Shown here: piece by piece, positions 54,777 through 64,000 of the stretch | How the letters are laid out: each line of letters begins with the position of its first letter | Numbering within the stretch: position 1 is the stretch's first letter | Origin: Trigonopsis variabilis | Taxonomy: Eukaryota > Ascomycota > Trigonopsidomycetes > Trigonopsidales > Trigonopsidaceae | Length of the DNA stretch: 64,000 nucleotides | Assembly (NCBI GenBank): GCA_003707065.3 | Contig: PPXM03000005.1 | Coordinates: forward strand, 538,501 to 602,500 | Direction of reading: 5' to 3' | Program-made: the position numbers and the translations under genes | The notes under the pieces: model-generated | What the model was told of the DNA's origin: nothing | The model's database searches: none | What the model saw: the letters and a program-made list of their open reading frames with translations, nothing else

Positions 54777-56335
54777 CCCTTTAGAGCCAGAATCCAACCT
54801 AATCGTGGGCTCCAATTGCTTTATACTTTGAGCTGGTTGCATTCTAGTAAACAAGCCGTGTATCGATATCCCAAGCACAACAGACCGACCTGCCTTTAGA
54901 TTGAATATAAAAACAGAAGGTCTAAGGGCACCATTGTATGTCTGGTGAATATAAATAATGCGGAGATTAAACCGTCTGAGGAGTAATGTTTCAAATCCAT
55001 GAAATTGGCTGGCCAGTTAATTCATTAGCCCTATCTGGAAATAATCCTGTATCAGCGGAAATTAAAGACAAAGCTTTAGAGAAGCATCCTTATGTTTCTC
55101 CAGACGACTCATGGCAGCAAGCTTAGTTCATGCATAGCAAACCTCTTCCCAGAACAGCTGATAACCAAAAGCTCTTCTATATACCGTATAAAGAGTCCAC
55201 TGCCTTTAGTGTAGGGCATAGAAGTATGATGGCCTCAATTGATGTGTTAACATCTGATTTCAATAACTGCTGTAAGAGAATAGAGGCGGGGGTCGTTCTG
55301 TCTCACAACTATCCTATTAGACGAACACGAGATAGAGCTTGCTAGATAGCAGTGTGTATTTGAGATTACTTTCCTTTGCCTTGGATTATATGTCCTCTTT
55401 TTGCTGATAACAGGAAGTCGACGCACCTATGATGTCGCATGAACCTCTCAAGTGATATCAAACAGGACTGACACTTCCCGCATGGGGTACAATAAATCAT
55501 TCTGGTGTATTTAGGACCATCGCCCAGGTCAATTATCCTCGAGGCTGAGTCTGCACCATTTTAGTCTTTTTTTTGAGACCCGATCTTCAAGATTGGGGAT
55601 TGAAGTAGCAACTGCAGATGATCACACACTCGTAGCGCTCTATTCCAACTTGACAAAAGACCATTCGCAAAATGGCAGTGAAAAGAGACTTTACGGCTGC
55701 TCAAATAACAAAGATATCATTGGCGATGTTCTTTACGACACTTGGCATATATTTCGCCACGAAAAGGTAAGAATCAAACACCAGAGACTGGGACGTGGGT
55801 CTAAGAGATTAGTATCCATAACGGACGGAAAAGAAGAAGTTACGAAGAAGAGCGTCAAAAATGTGAGTTCATAATCGGTCTCTTCTGACAAGCTAGACGT
55901 CGCATATGCCAAACAAGCTGTTGTCGAACGTGAGAGTCCCGGCTCTGATGATAAATGATCGAAAATGATAGTGTATAATATGGCGGGGAACCATGAGACT
56001 ATACAGTCCATAGCTGAGTTGTAAATATTTAAATCAATCAGTGTTCAAAGGTGTTTTATCATTGGAAGTACAATTCACGTGGAAACTCGGCAATTGTTCG
56101 ACTGCACGATGAAGGATCTGACCGCTCTACTTATTCCACCAGAAAAAACTACTAGGATATTTCCTCAGCAGCACGACACATTTATATCCGTAGTCAATTG
56201 TAAAAGAGCTTAGCCTACGACTACTTTGCTGACAGATCCCAAGGGTTACCCGGGGCTGGGAGAATTGGGTGGCTTAATCTAAAAAACCTCTAAACCCCAT
56301 CATTGTTCGTTTATTGACTATTACTTATATCTCCC
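54777..56335. other. AT-rich gene-poor region
   Basis: About 1.56 kb between the divergent CYK3 and GTP cyclohydrolase genes. Open frames at 55130-55345 (71 codons) and 55593-55874 (93 codons) exist, but neither resembles a known protein nor shows a bias that would convince me. It probably holds two promoters plus decayed sequence. Confidence 0.4.
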
Positions 56336-57313
56336 ATGGCCCATCGTGATTTAGCTCTGGACGAGAAAACATTAACGGCTGAAATCCGCCAGGAATTAGC
56401 TGATGTGGGACTTGACAAGTCGGATAGCGATTCGGACGGAGAAAATGGAAATACCCTGCTGAGCGACGAAGATGAGGACGACGATAGTGGCAAGAGTTCA
56501 AATAGCCAGAAAATACACCAGGTTACTGCACGAAAGCCTCCTCTAGCCCGCAACTTGTCCAAGTTTGAAGGCTCCAGGTCGCAGTCCCCATTTACGATCT
56601 TACCCACGGTTGATTATGATGGTCTCTCCTGGCCCAGTAAGTGAGGTCATGAGAAGTACTAACGCGCAGGCGTTGGAACCAAAACTAGACTGAAGAGCAC
56701 CATAGAGGAGAAAAAGGCTCGCGAAGGCAGAATTGCATCAGCGTGAGTCACACATGAGAGATTGGACCAATTCTAATTTTATAGAGTCCGAACACTTCTC
56801 AAAGAGATCGGTGAAGACCCCGACCGCGAAGGGCTGAAAGAAACTCCTGAACGATACGCTCGGGCAATGCTGTTTTTTACCAAGGGCTACGAAGAAAGCC
56901 TACGACACGTTATCAAGCGAGCAGTCTTCGAGGAAGACCATGACGAACTAGTTATTGTTCGGAATATCGACATCTTTAGTCTATGCGAGCATCATCTTGT
57001 TCCGTTTACTGGACAAATGAGTATCGGCTATATTCCAAACTCCAAGGTGCTTGGGTTGTCCAAACTGGCCAGAATTGCAGAGATGTTTGCAAGGCGCCTA
57101 CAAGTCCAAGAGCGGTTGACTAAACAGGTCGCCTTGGCCGTTTCGGAGATCATCAAGCCTCGAGGAGTGGCTGTAGTCATGGAGGCCTCGCACATGTGTA
57201 TGGTCATGCGAGGAGTCGAGAAACCTGGTAGCACCACCGTCACTAGTTGCATGCTGGGATGCTTCCGAACCCAGCACAAGACCAGAGAGGAGTTTTTGAA
57301 ATTGGTGAGATGA
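56336..57313 (+). CDS. FOL2: GTP cyclohydrolase I
   Basis: Three exons: 56336-56636, 56670-56742 and 56785-57313 (introns 33 and 42 nt); product 300 residues. It converts GTP to dihydroneopterin triphosphate, the first step to folate and tetrahydrobiopterin. Splicing rebuilds [46 protein letters not shown]. The zinc site is visible: Cys and His in [10 protein letters not shown] and a Cys in [13 protein letters not shown]. Also visible are [17 protein letters not shown] and [11 protein letters not shown]. The N-terminal 100 residues are acidic and Ser-rich, a common fungal extension. Confidence 0.95.
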
Positions 57314-57375
57314 AAAAATGCATGTATAGTAGACCTTCAACAGGCGCCAAGGGTGGTGTTTTAAGCGAAAGCGAC

Positions 57376-58207
57376 TTATCCAAGAGTCTTGTAGAAAGCT
57401 TGGTATGCATTTTCCACATCGAACGTGATTTGTCTCAATTGGTCATCTGATAACTCCTCGGTGGCCTTCATACTGTTGAGAGTGATCAACCACTGGACGA
57501 TCTTGGCTCTTCCTTCAAAATCAGACGTAGTGATTTTATTCAGGTTGGTCATAAATTCACTCAGCAGAGGATGGAGCTGATCTTTGGCTCTGTAGTTGAG
57601 TTTCAAGGCATCAATAAACGTGATGTATGATCCAGTAGCATCTGCTGCAATCTTTGCCGAAAACACCGGCTTCTGAGAGGAATCCGAGTGCTGGGACTGC
57701 GGTACAGTGGAATGAACGCCCTGTTCCACGGTCGCCGGAATTCCTACTTGTAGACGAGACGTGGCGGCAGGATAATCAATCTAAACAGTCAGAACAATGC
57801 CATAGCTCCCTCACTGACATTATATTTCTCTTTGAACGAATTTAAGTCCTTGAACTCTTTTGCAACAGCCTCATTGTTCAACAGTGTCCGATATTGAGCC
57901 AACAAGCGACTGCAGGTCGGCGTGTATCTTGATAGTTAGATGTGCTAGATGAAGGCTTCTCTTACTGGTCTTGCGAGATGCTATCGCGAACATAAGCTTT
58001 TTCCAGGAAATCCAATGACACAATGATCGAGTAGAGATCGGCCAAGGATTCGTACAAGTCACGCTCGGCCGATGTTTCGTAAAGTTTCATTTCTTGGTCG
58101 TAGGCCAGACCTCTTGATGACTCCCAGCCATACGGCGGAAGGTTGGCCGAGTTCATAGTTGAGTTGACGGTCGGATGGAGGAAGTGCTCGATTGGCGGTT
58201 CCAGCAT
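57376..58207 (-). CDS. VPS28: ESCRT-I subunit Vps28
   Basis: Three exons: 58207-57966, 57927-57819 and 57780-57376, both introns 38 nt; product 251 residues. Part of ESCRT-I, which sorts ubiquitinated cargo into multivesicular bodies. The join gives ISQDQ-YTPTCSRLLAQYRTLLNNEAVAKEF and EKYN-IDYPAATSRLQVGIPATVEQ, both strongly Vps28-like. The C-terminal four-helix domain (FIDALKLNYRAKDQLHPLLSEFM onward) binds ESCRT-II. The second intron uses GTCAGT as its 5' site. It converges with FOL2, 62 bp between stops. Confidence 0.93.
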
Positions 58208-58554
58208 GCTGGCAACAGCGACCTCAATTATGAAAAGGAAATGAAACTAAGACAAATGACTGTACAAGCAAAGTAAAGCCTACAATAAACGAACGTATAT
58301 TTCTAGGAATCGGTTAGGGTCGCTTTTGGATTTTCCTTGAACGGTAAGAAGAACGAGTAACTTGAGATCGCGGTATGCTGGAACTCGAGTCTAGAAACTA
58401 ACCGAGGTTCCTGCTGCGCAGACAAGGCTAGTCCACCAATTGACTCGATAGAGGAGATGAAGCACGAGACATTTGTGTTGCCCTGATCGGACGGGAGCTA
58501 AACCAAGCGCTACAGATATGAAACGATTGAACGAGCATCATCTATTCAATCAAG
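58208..58554. promoter_or_regulatory. Divergent promoter, VPS28 and GWT1
   Basis: 347 bp between the two start codons; no specific site stands out. Confidence 0.4.
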
Positions 58555-59997
58555 ATGGAAGGCGATGACTGGCAGACTGGACCTATCACACTAAAGCAGT
58601 TAAAGGAGCAGTTTGTTTCCGATCTGGAAGGCGGACCTGTTTGGGAAATCTATGTCGTGAGCTTTGTGAGCCTGTCTTGCTATGCGTTGTGGTGCGTTTT
58701 GAAAAAGAACCTGAAATCCATGGATGCTGATTCTCTTCGAGCTCAATGGCTAGAATATATTCTATTCTGGTTGATTCCTTTGCTCAGTCAGACAGTATTA
58801 GCTGACCGTGCGTTGGACTTGAATATGGGCCTGTGGATAGCGGCACTATCATTATCTTTCATTTATAGGCGGTCACGCAATCAGAAAAAATCTCTGAAAC
58901 CTAAAAAGTCCGAGGATGAGGTGAAAGAGACAGAGCATGAGAAGAGCCGGATGTCTTCAAAACGTTCGTTTCTCACTGTCTACAGAGGAATTATGATGGT
59001 TGTGACTTGTATAGCGATCCTTGCCGTTGATTTTCATATTTTCCCCCGGCGATTTGCTAAAGTAGAAGACTATGGAACTTCGCTGATGGACCTTGGTGTT
59101 GGTTCATTCGTTTATTCGATGGGTATTGTCTCTGCAAAGGCGTCGTCTGGAGGTAAACCTCTATCTCGTCAACTGCTCTTATCTTTAAACCATGCATTTC
59201 CAACTTTACTTCTTGGGCTCATTCGACTCGCTCTAGTCAAGGGCTTTGGGTACCAAGAACACGTTACTGAATACGGAGTCCACTGGAACTTCTTTGTTAC
59301 CCTTGGTTTATTGCCGCCGGTGACCGTGTTGTTCGACTCGGTTACAAGGTTTTGTCCTCCTTTGATCTTGAGTTCCTTGCTGGGTGTCGCATACCAGCTA
59401 GCTATCGAGTTTACTCCTCTTCGATCATTCATGGATAACCCCACAAGATCGAATGTTATTTCTATGAATAAAGAAGGCCTCTGCTCTTTCTGGGGCTATG
59501 TTTGCATCTTTCTATCCGGTAAGAGCTTGGGCTCTTTTGCTTTAATCGACCATCCTTCGCCCAACTCGTCTAGTCCCAGTCGGTTCTCTTCAAGACAGAC
59601 CGTCAAGTATCTTCTGGGCCTGAGTGCTATTTATTTTCTTGGATACTTTATTTCAACCTCCTTAGGGATCCCTGTCTCTCGTAGATGGGCTAATATCTCC
59701 TATTGTCTGCTTGTTATGGGATTCAATACTTTCTTCTTGACTACGTTTATTGGAGTCCAAGAACTGCTGGCCGCCGCCGATTATGGTGACCAAGTACCCT
59801 TTTCCCTGGAAGCTACCAACCTCAACAGCCTGGTGATCTTTTTGGCTGCCAATCTTCTGACCGGCGGAATCAACACGTTTCTTAATACTCTCGCCGCCAA
59901 TCGCTACGAGTCTCTCTATATCCTCATATCATATACTCTCGCCCTCTACAGTCTTGCACATCTCATGCGAAATAATAGGATTCGCCTGCGACGGTGA
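58555..59997 (+). CDS. GWT1: GPI inositol acyltransferase
   Basis: 480 residues, no intron. An ER membrane enzyme that acylates the inositol of GlcN-PI during GPI-anchor synthesis (the target of gepinacin/manogepix-type inhibitors). About 12-13 hydrophobic segments are visible. Family segments include LKEQFVSDLEGGPVWEIYVVSF near the start, RGIMMVVTCIAILAVDFHIFPRRFAKVEDYGTSLMDLGVGSFVYSMGIVSAK in the middle, and HWNFFVTLGLLPP after it. NREGLxSFxGY appears as NKEGLCSFWGY. The tail ends in basic residues facing the cytosol. Confidence 0.95.
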   Translation: MEGDDWQTGPITLKQLKEQFVSDLEGGPVWEIYVVSFVSLSCYALWCVLKKNLKSMDADSLRAQWLEYILFWLIPLLSQTVLADRALDLNMGLWIAALSLSFIYRRSRNQKKSLKPKKSEDEVKETEHEKSRMSSKRSFLTVYRGIMMVVTCIAILAVDFHIFPRRFAKVEDYGTSLMDLGVGSFVYSMGIVSAKASSGGKPLSRQLLLSLNHAFPTLLLGLIRLALVKGFGYQEHVTEYGVHWNFFVTLGLLPPVTVLFDSVTRFCPPLILSSLLGVAYQLAIEFTPLRSFMDNPTRSNVISMNKEGLCSFWGYVCIFLSGKSLGSFALIDHPSPNSSSPSRFSSRQTVKYLLGLSAIYFLGYFISTSLGIPVSRRWANISYCLLVMGFNTFFLTTFIGVQELLAAADYGDQVPFSLEATNLNSLVIFLAANLLTGGINTFLNTLAANRYESLYILISYTLALYSLAHLMRNNRIRLRR

Positions 59998-60514
59998 TTC
60001 GTGACACTTCTCAAAATGTTCCCTACGGCTTCATCTTGAAGCTCTTGTTCCGACCTAAAAGCAGCTACTTTGCAGGAAAAGCATCCAAAAGTCTCCCAGC
60101 ATATTGGGATATGCTCAAATATGTGACAATGATTTATATATTTACTACCATCTAATTTTCCTGTAATTTTCATTGATTACTCGAGCCTTTTTTCATGACA
60201 CGCCCTTAGGCGTGACGTCACGAAGTCACGTGGGAATTTCCAGCGGTTGCTGCGGCATGTTAAATGATTGTTTACCCTATACCACTTTTGGTTGCCATGT
60301 AAACATATATAAAGCAGCACCTGCGCTCGCTATCCTCACCACTTTTACATCTGCGCTCCGACACCCAAGCTGGTCTTGGTGTCTTTTTAAATACAGTTTG
60401 TGACTTCGTTTCCCTTCTCCCTTGCAGGCAAGGCGAACTTCTATCTTCATTTCCTTTCTTTTCTATATAGATTAAAATCCTATCTGAAATAAATATACTT
60501 TTTTAATTGCTGAA
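59998..60514. promoter_or_regulatory. CDC20 promoter with CRE, E-box and TATA elements
   Basis: A full CRE palindrome TGACGTCA lies at 60213-60220, a CACGTG box at 60227-60232 and TATATAAA at 60306-60313. These fit bZIP (Atf1/CREB-type) and bHLH sites. The next 200 bp are C/T-rich toward the ATG at 60515. Confidence 0.6.
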
Positions 60515-62035
60515 ATGTCGGAATCCTTATTAGCTACTCCGGTTAAATCATCTCTTGGTTCTCATTTGACTCCAAGGCGTCAGATCGAGCTGTCCTCCTT
60601 ATCTCCTGCTCAGCAGAATTTATTGTCTTCTCAACGAGCGTCCAGTCGCCGACATTCTCCGCGGTCGAAAGTGTCGATTTCCTGGGGCTCCAATGCTCCT
60701 ATCAGGCAGGAGGGTCCCAAGAAGGACTGGACTTTAACTGGATCAGGACCAGGAACTCCTAAACGGGTGCCGTGTAAGAAAAATCTTCAAACAGACAGAT
60801 TTATCCCCAACCGGTACTCGTGTTCGACAGTGAATACTAAGATTGAACAAGAAAATCAAGACGAAGCCTACCCTGCCGATCCCAACGCTCTTGCATATCA
60901 GCAGTCAGTCGCTAATGCTTGCGGTTTGGCTTTGAATACTAGGATTCTTGCCTTCAAACCTCCCGCTCCTCAGTCCTCTAAACCTCTTGATCTTCGTTCT
61001 CAGTATAACCGACCCCTACGCCCAGTGTCAGCTCAGAAACGTCGTCGAGTACCTACTTGTCCAGAGAGGGTTCTGGATGCCCCTGGACTAGTCGATGATT
61101 ATTATCTTAACTTGTTGGATTGGTCAGCGACAAACAGCTTGGCCATTGGACTGGAACGAAGTATCTATGTTTGGAATGCCAGCACTGGAGATGTCGCCAG
61201 TCTGATGGAGGCTCCTCAGGGTAACTATATTGCAGGGCTTAAGTGGAGCGAAGATGGCGCATTTGTGGCTGTTGGACTTGGTGATGGTGATACAGAAATC
61301 TGGGATGTCGAGCAAGGAGTCAAGTTGAGAACCATGGGTGGTCACCGAGCGCGAGTGGGAGTTTTATCCTGGAATCAACATATTCTATCATCTGGATGTC
61401 GTGATGGTTCTATCTGGAACCATGACGTCCGCGTGGCCGAGCATAAGATCGGAGAGTTTGTGAATCATTCATCTGAAGTGTGTGGTCTGAGCTGGAGAAG
61501 TGATGGCTCGCAGCTGGCTAGTGGTGGCAATGATAACGTGGTCAATATTTGGGATGCTCGATCTTCCGTGCCAAAATTTACAAAGACAAACCATCGAGCT
61601 GCTGTTAAGGCGCTTGCCTGGTGTCCCTGGCAGGTCAATTTACTGGCTACCGGAGGCGGTTCCTATGATAAGCATATTCATTTTTGGAACTCAACGACCG
61701 GAGCTAGGCTCCAGTCGGTAGACACAGGGTCCCAGGTGACTTCTATCCAGTGGAGTTCAACCTATAAAGAGTTTGTGACTTCTCACGGCTATCCAGATAA
61801 TCACTTGGCCTTATGGAGTTATCCTACATTGACCAAAACAGTTGAAATTCCCGCACACGAGTCGCGCATCTTACATGCAACCTTATCACCAGACGGCCAG
61901 ACCTTGGCAACCGCAGCCAGCGATGAGAATCTGAAATTCTGGAAGATATTTGAGATCGCTAGCAAGAAGGCCGCCACCTCGACAAGCGTATTGTCAGCCG
62001 GAAAGGAAATGAGCAAAATGATGATGATAAGGTAG
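60515..62035 (+). CDS. CDC20: APC/C activator Cdc20 (Slp1)
   Basis: 506 residues, no intron. It recruits substrates to the anaphase-promoting complex. The C-box-like DRFIPNR lies near residue 105, followed by RILAFKPPAP and the Cdc20-type linker CPERVLDAPGLVDDYYLNLLDWS. Seven WD40 blades follow (about residues 190-490), and the chain ends in Ile-Arg, the tail that docks on APC3. The DDYYLNLLDW form favours Cdc20 over Cdh1, which has DDFYYDLIDW-type sequence. I see no KEN box. Confidence 0.92.
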   Translation: MSESLLATPVKSSLGSHLTPRRQIELSSLSPAQQNLLSSQRASSRRHSPRSKVSISWGSNAPIRQEGPKKDWTLTGSGPGTPKRVPCKKNLQTDRFIPNRYSCSTVNTKIEQENQDEAYPADPNALAYQQSVANACGLALNTRILAFKPPAPQSSKPLDLRSQYNRPLRPVSAQKRRRVPTCPERVLDAPGLVDDYYLNLLDWSATNSLAIGLERSIYVWNASTGDVASLMEAPQGNYIAGLKWSEDGAFVAVGLGDGDTEIWDVEQGVKLRTMGGHRARVGVLSWNQHILSSGCRDGSIWNHDVRVAEHKIGEFVNHSSEVCGLSWRSDGSQLASGGNDNVVNIWDARSSVPKFTKTNHRAAVKALAWCPWQVNLLATGGGSYDKHIHFWNSTTGARLQSVDTGSQVTSIQWSSTYKEFVTSHGYPDNHLALWSYPTLTKTVEIPAHESRILHATLSPDGQTLATAASDENLKFWKIFEIASKKAATSTSVLSAGKEMSKMMMIR

Positions 62036-62085
62036 ATAGATAATTGTTATAGATACCAGGGTAATTCCGTAATACACAAAGATAG

Positions 62086-62859
62086 TCACCTGTCAACTTC
62101 GTGCTTTTCAAAAAAGTCTGTCGACCACCCGTCGTACGTGAGCTTTTGAGTAGGTGGTGGTTCGCTTGCTTCATAGAAGCTGTCGGGTTGAGATAGGTTT
62201 GAATAGAACTCGTCTATAGCTTTCAAGAGGTCTGGATTGTTGAGCTTATCGGTATCAAGTTTGACGGCCGGAATGACTCGAGGAAGAGGCTCATTCGTAT
62301 GGGAAGAGAGCAGAGGAAGTATATGAGAAGGGGGAGCGTCATAATAGAGGAGTTCTGGAACACCGCGAAAAGTGGAAAGGCCCGACAGTGAGTCGTTTTG
62401 TCCAGGCATTTGAAGCATCGCTTGAGGAAAATACCCTTTTTCTTTCCAAAGCTCCAAAAGCTCACGAAGTCGCGCACGATTGGTAGGACATTGAGCACAA
62501 GAAGAAAGTAAATCAGGAAGAACTGGCAGAAATAATTGTCGGAAGGTGTCTGACGAATGGTAAAAGATGTCGTTGAGGAGGTACAAGAGATATAATCGGG
62601 AATGCCGTTTAGGACGAGCTGAAACTGCTTTAGAAAGATATTTTAAGAGACTTTTGACCCGTAACTCGTTATTATTCACAAGGTGAAGGAAAGAAACTCG
62701 GAAATTCTTGACATTTGTGGGTGAGCACGCCTTCAAAGCACGATCTAATAGACCATCAAGGTGAGTGATATCATTAGCCTCCAGCTGAAGTGAATTGGAC
62801 TTGTTGGTCCCCAACAGTTCGGCTGTTAGAATCGCCTTGTTTAAAGTGTCCTTTGACAT
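62086..62859 (-). CDS. CID-domain RNA polymerase II-associated protein
   Basis: 257 residues. The first 165 form a CTD-interacting domain: LDGLLDRALKACSPTNVKNFRVSFLHLVNNNELRVKSLLKYLSKA, then SRLYLLYLLNDIFYHSSD and LRELLELWKEKGYF, which is the most conserved part. Such domains bind the phosphorylated tail of Pol II or act in splicing factors (CHERP/SR140 group). The rest is short and Pro-rich, ending TYDGWSTDFFEKHEVDR. I cannot decide between the Rtt103-like and the CHERP-like group; no SURP or RNA-recognition domain is present. It converges with CDC20, 50 bp between stops. Confidence 0.72.
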   Translation of the reverse strand: MSKDTLNKAILTAELLGTNKSNSLQLEANDITHLDGLLDRALKACSPTNVKNFRVSFLHLVNNNELRVKSLLKYLSKAVSARPKRHSRLYLLYLLNDIFYHSSDTFRQLFLPVLPDLLSSCAQCPTNRARLRELLELWKEKGYFPQAMLQMPGQNDSLSGLSTFRGVPELLYYDAPPSHILPLLSSHTNEPLPRVIPAVKLDTDKLNNPDLLKAIDEFYSNLSQPDSFYEASEPPPTQKLTYDGWSTDFFEKHEVDR

Positions 62860-63115
62860 GACAAGGACGAGATGTCGATGTTCCAGGAGATCTTTTATTT
62901 GGCACTAGAACGCTCTGAGAGAAAAATTGAGCCTCCAGCAAGGATGAAATTATAAATCACTGGGCTCAGACGTCAGAGGACAGATTTGGACCGTTGTTCC
63001 TTAGCAAACAGTTAGGGAGCAAGTCTGTTCCTTACTGATCGATCAACCTCCGCTACTAACCAGCCTTACTAGGTAACAATCAGTCTCATCACAGTCTTGA
63101 CTCGTTTTGATCTTA

Positions 63116-64000
63116 ATGTCCGGATGGAATACGATTGAATCTGACGCAGTAAGTACAAAGGAGCTTTAAACGGAACTAAAATTTATAGGGCGTATTTACG
63201 GAGCTCGTCGAGAAATTGGGGGTGAAAGGCGTTGAGTTCACCGAATTGTTATCGCTTGATGATCTAGTTGAGCTTCAAGAGTAAGTTGGCAGTCAGCGTA
63301 CATGGGAAGTCTGATGTATTCATGATTACCATGCCATGGGCCTAGAATCCATCTAACGCTTCAGTCCCATCTATGGGGTGGTCTTTCTGTTTAAATACGT
63401 GAGCAACAACACATACTCGAGGCCTACTGATGGGATATTACTGCCGGATTATAACGAAAAAGGAATTTTCTTTGCTCGTCAAATGATCCACAACGCTTGT
63501 GCCACTCAAGCTCTAATATCCATCTTGCTCAACCGACCAGAGATTGATCTAGGAGAGCCATTGAGGGAGTTTAAAGAGTTCACAGCGTCATTTGATGCAC
63601 CGGTAAGTATGGATGTATGAATATCTGTTTTTAACCTGTCGAGCTTCGAGGAGAAGTGTTGGGAGCGTCCGAACATATACGTCAAAGTCACAATTCCTTT
63701 ACTTATCCTGATCCTTTTGTCGATGAAAGTACAAGAAGTGATGAGAACAAAGGAGACGCGTTTCACTTCATTGCCTACACATGGAGTGGAGGCGAGATTC
63801 TTGAGCTCGATGGACTTGAAGAATGGCCCATTAGCCATGGAGCATGCCCTCAAGAGGATTTTCCCGCCCGAATGATAGGCATCCTGCGCCGAAAAATTGA
63901 GAAATACCCTCTTTCAGAGTTACGCTTCAACCTTTTGGCGGCCATCAGGGATCGTCGGCTGACTCTAGCGGAAATCGGAGATACCGAAGGGTTGGAGCGT
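63116..64000 (+). CDS. Ubiquitin C-terminal hydrolase, UCH37/UCHL5 type (partial)
   Basis: The 5' part of a gene that runs past the window end. Exons: 63116-63148, 63189-63280, 63365-63602 and 63644 to beyond 64000 (introns 40, 84 and 41 nt). It reads MSGWNTIESDA-GVFTELVEKLGVKGVEF, then DPIYGVVFLFKY. The catalytic residues are all visible: Gln and Cys in the FFARQMIHNACATQ stretch, His in GDAFHFIAY and Asp in LELDGLEEWP. After that come RKIEKYPLSELRFNLLAAIRDRR. UCH37 proteins trim ubiquitin at the proteasome (via Rpn13) or in INO80; the C-terminal ULD tail that would confirm this lies outside the window. Confidence 0.92.

Noticed and set aside
55130-55874. Frames of 71 and 93 codons
   Set aside because: No similarity, AT-rich surroundings and no intron or promoter support; left as intergenic.

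Overview
This 64 kb window is nuclear DNA of a fungus. Genes are dense, lie on both strands and contain introns that obey GT-AG rules. The gene set (Sec24, Osh3, Cyk3, Gwt1, Spc3, a Pex22-like protein, a COX6-type oxidase subunit, two TEY MAP kinases) points to an ascomycete-like fungus. Complex I genes (NDUFS7 and an NDUFB4-like subunit) exclude Saccharomyces-type yeasts that lost complex I. An early-diverging Saccharomycotina or a Taphrinomycotina-type lineage fits, but I cannot place it further. I could trace 29 introns by keeping conserved protein sequence in frame; 23 are only 33-46 nt long.

Layout. 0.8-11.6 kb: an unknown single-pass membrane protein, an EI24/UsgS-like membrane protein, mitochondrial ribosomal protein uS17m, a spastin-like AAA ATPase, TAF12 and a CCCH zinc-finger protein. 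12.4-17.7 kb: a catabolic stretch with an NtaA/DszA-type flavin monooxygenase divergent from a DJ-1/PfpI protein, then a copper amine oxidase with a PTS1-like end and a promoter rich in GATA sites. 19.0-21.1 kb: a lone Gag-like retrotransposon relic and an unrecognised protein. 21.3-28.3 kb: COQ1, ERV1, SEC24 and a Fus3/Kss1-type MAPK. 28.4-32.9 kb: HEM4, a glyoxalase-fold protein, COX6, NDUFB4-like and NDUFS7; the four respiratory or haem genes all have a CCAATCA box upstream. 33.4-42.6 kb: two unknown proteins, an Slt2-type MAPK with an 11-nt microexon, OSH3, a PEX22-like gene and an unknown possible zinc-binding protein. 42.9-48.3 kb: XRN1 and SPC3. 48.3-56.3 kb is AT-rich and gene-poor; it carries a C2H2 zinc-finger gene followed at once by an inverted partial copy of its own finger region, a poly-A tract beside an assembly gap, and CYK3. 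56.3-64 kb: GTP cyclohydrolase I, VPS28, GWT1, CDC20, a CID-domain protein and a UCH37-type deubiquitinase that runs off the window.

Functional themes are mitochondrial respiration and cofactor supply (uS17m, COQ1, ERV1, HEM4, COX6, two complex I subunits), membrane traffic and secretion (SEC24, OSH3, SPC3, VPS28, GWT1), MAPK signalling, cell division (CDC20, CYK3), and oxidative nitrogen or xenobiotic catabolism (copper amine oxidase, NtaA-like monooxygenase). I see no tRNA, rRNA or CRISPR. The feature I would look at first is the hairpin-forming inverted copy at 50.4-51.1 kb.
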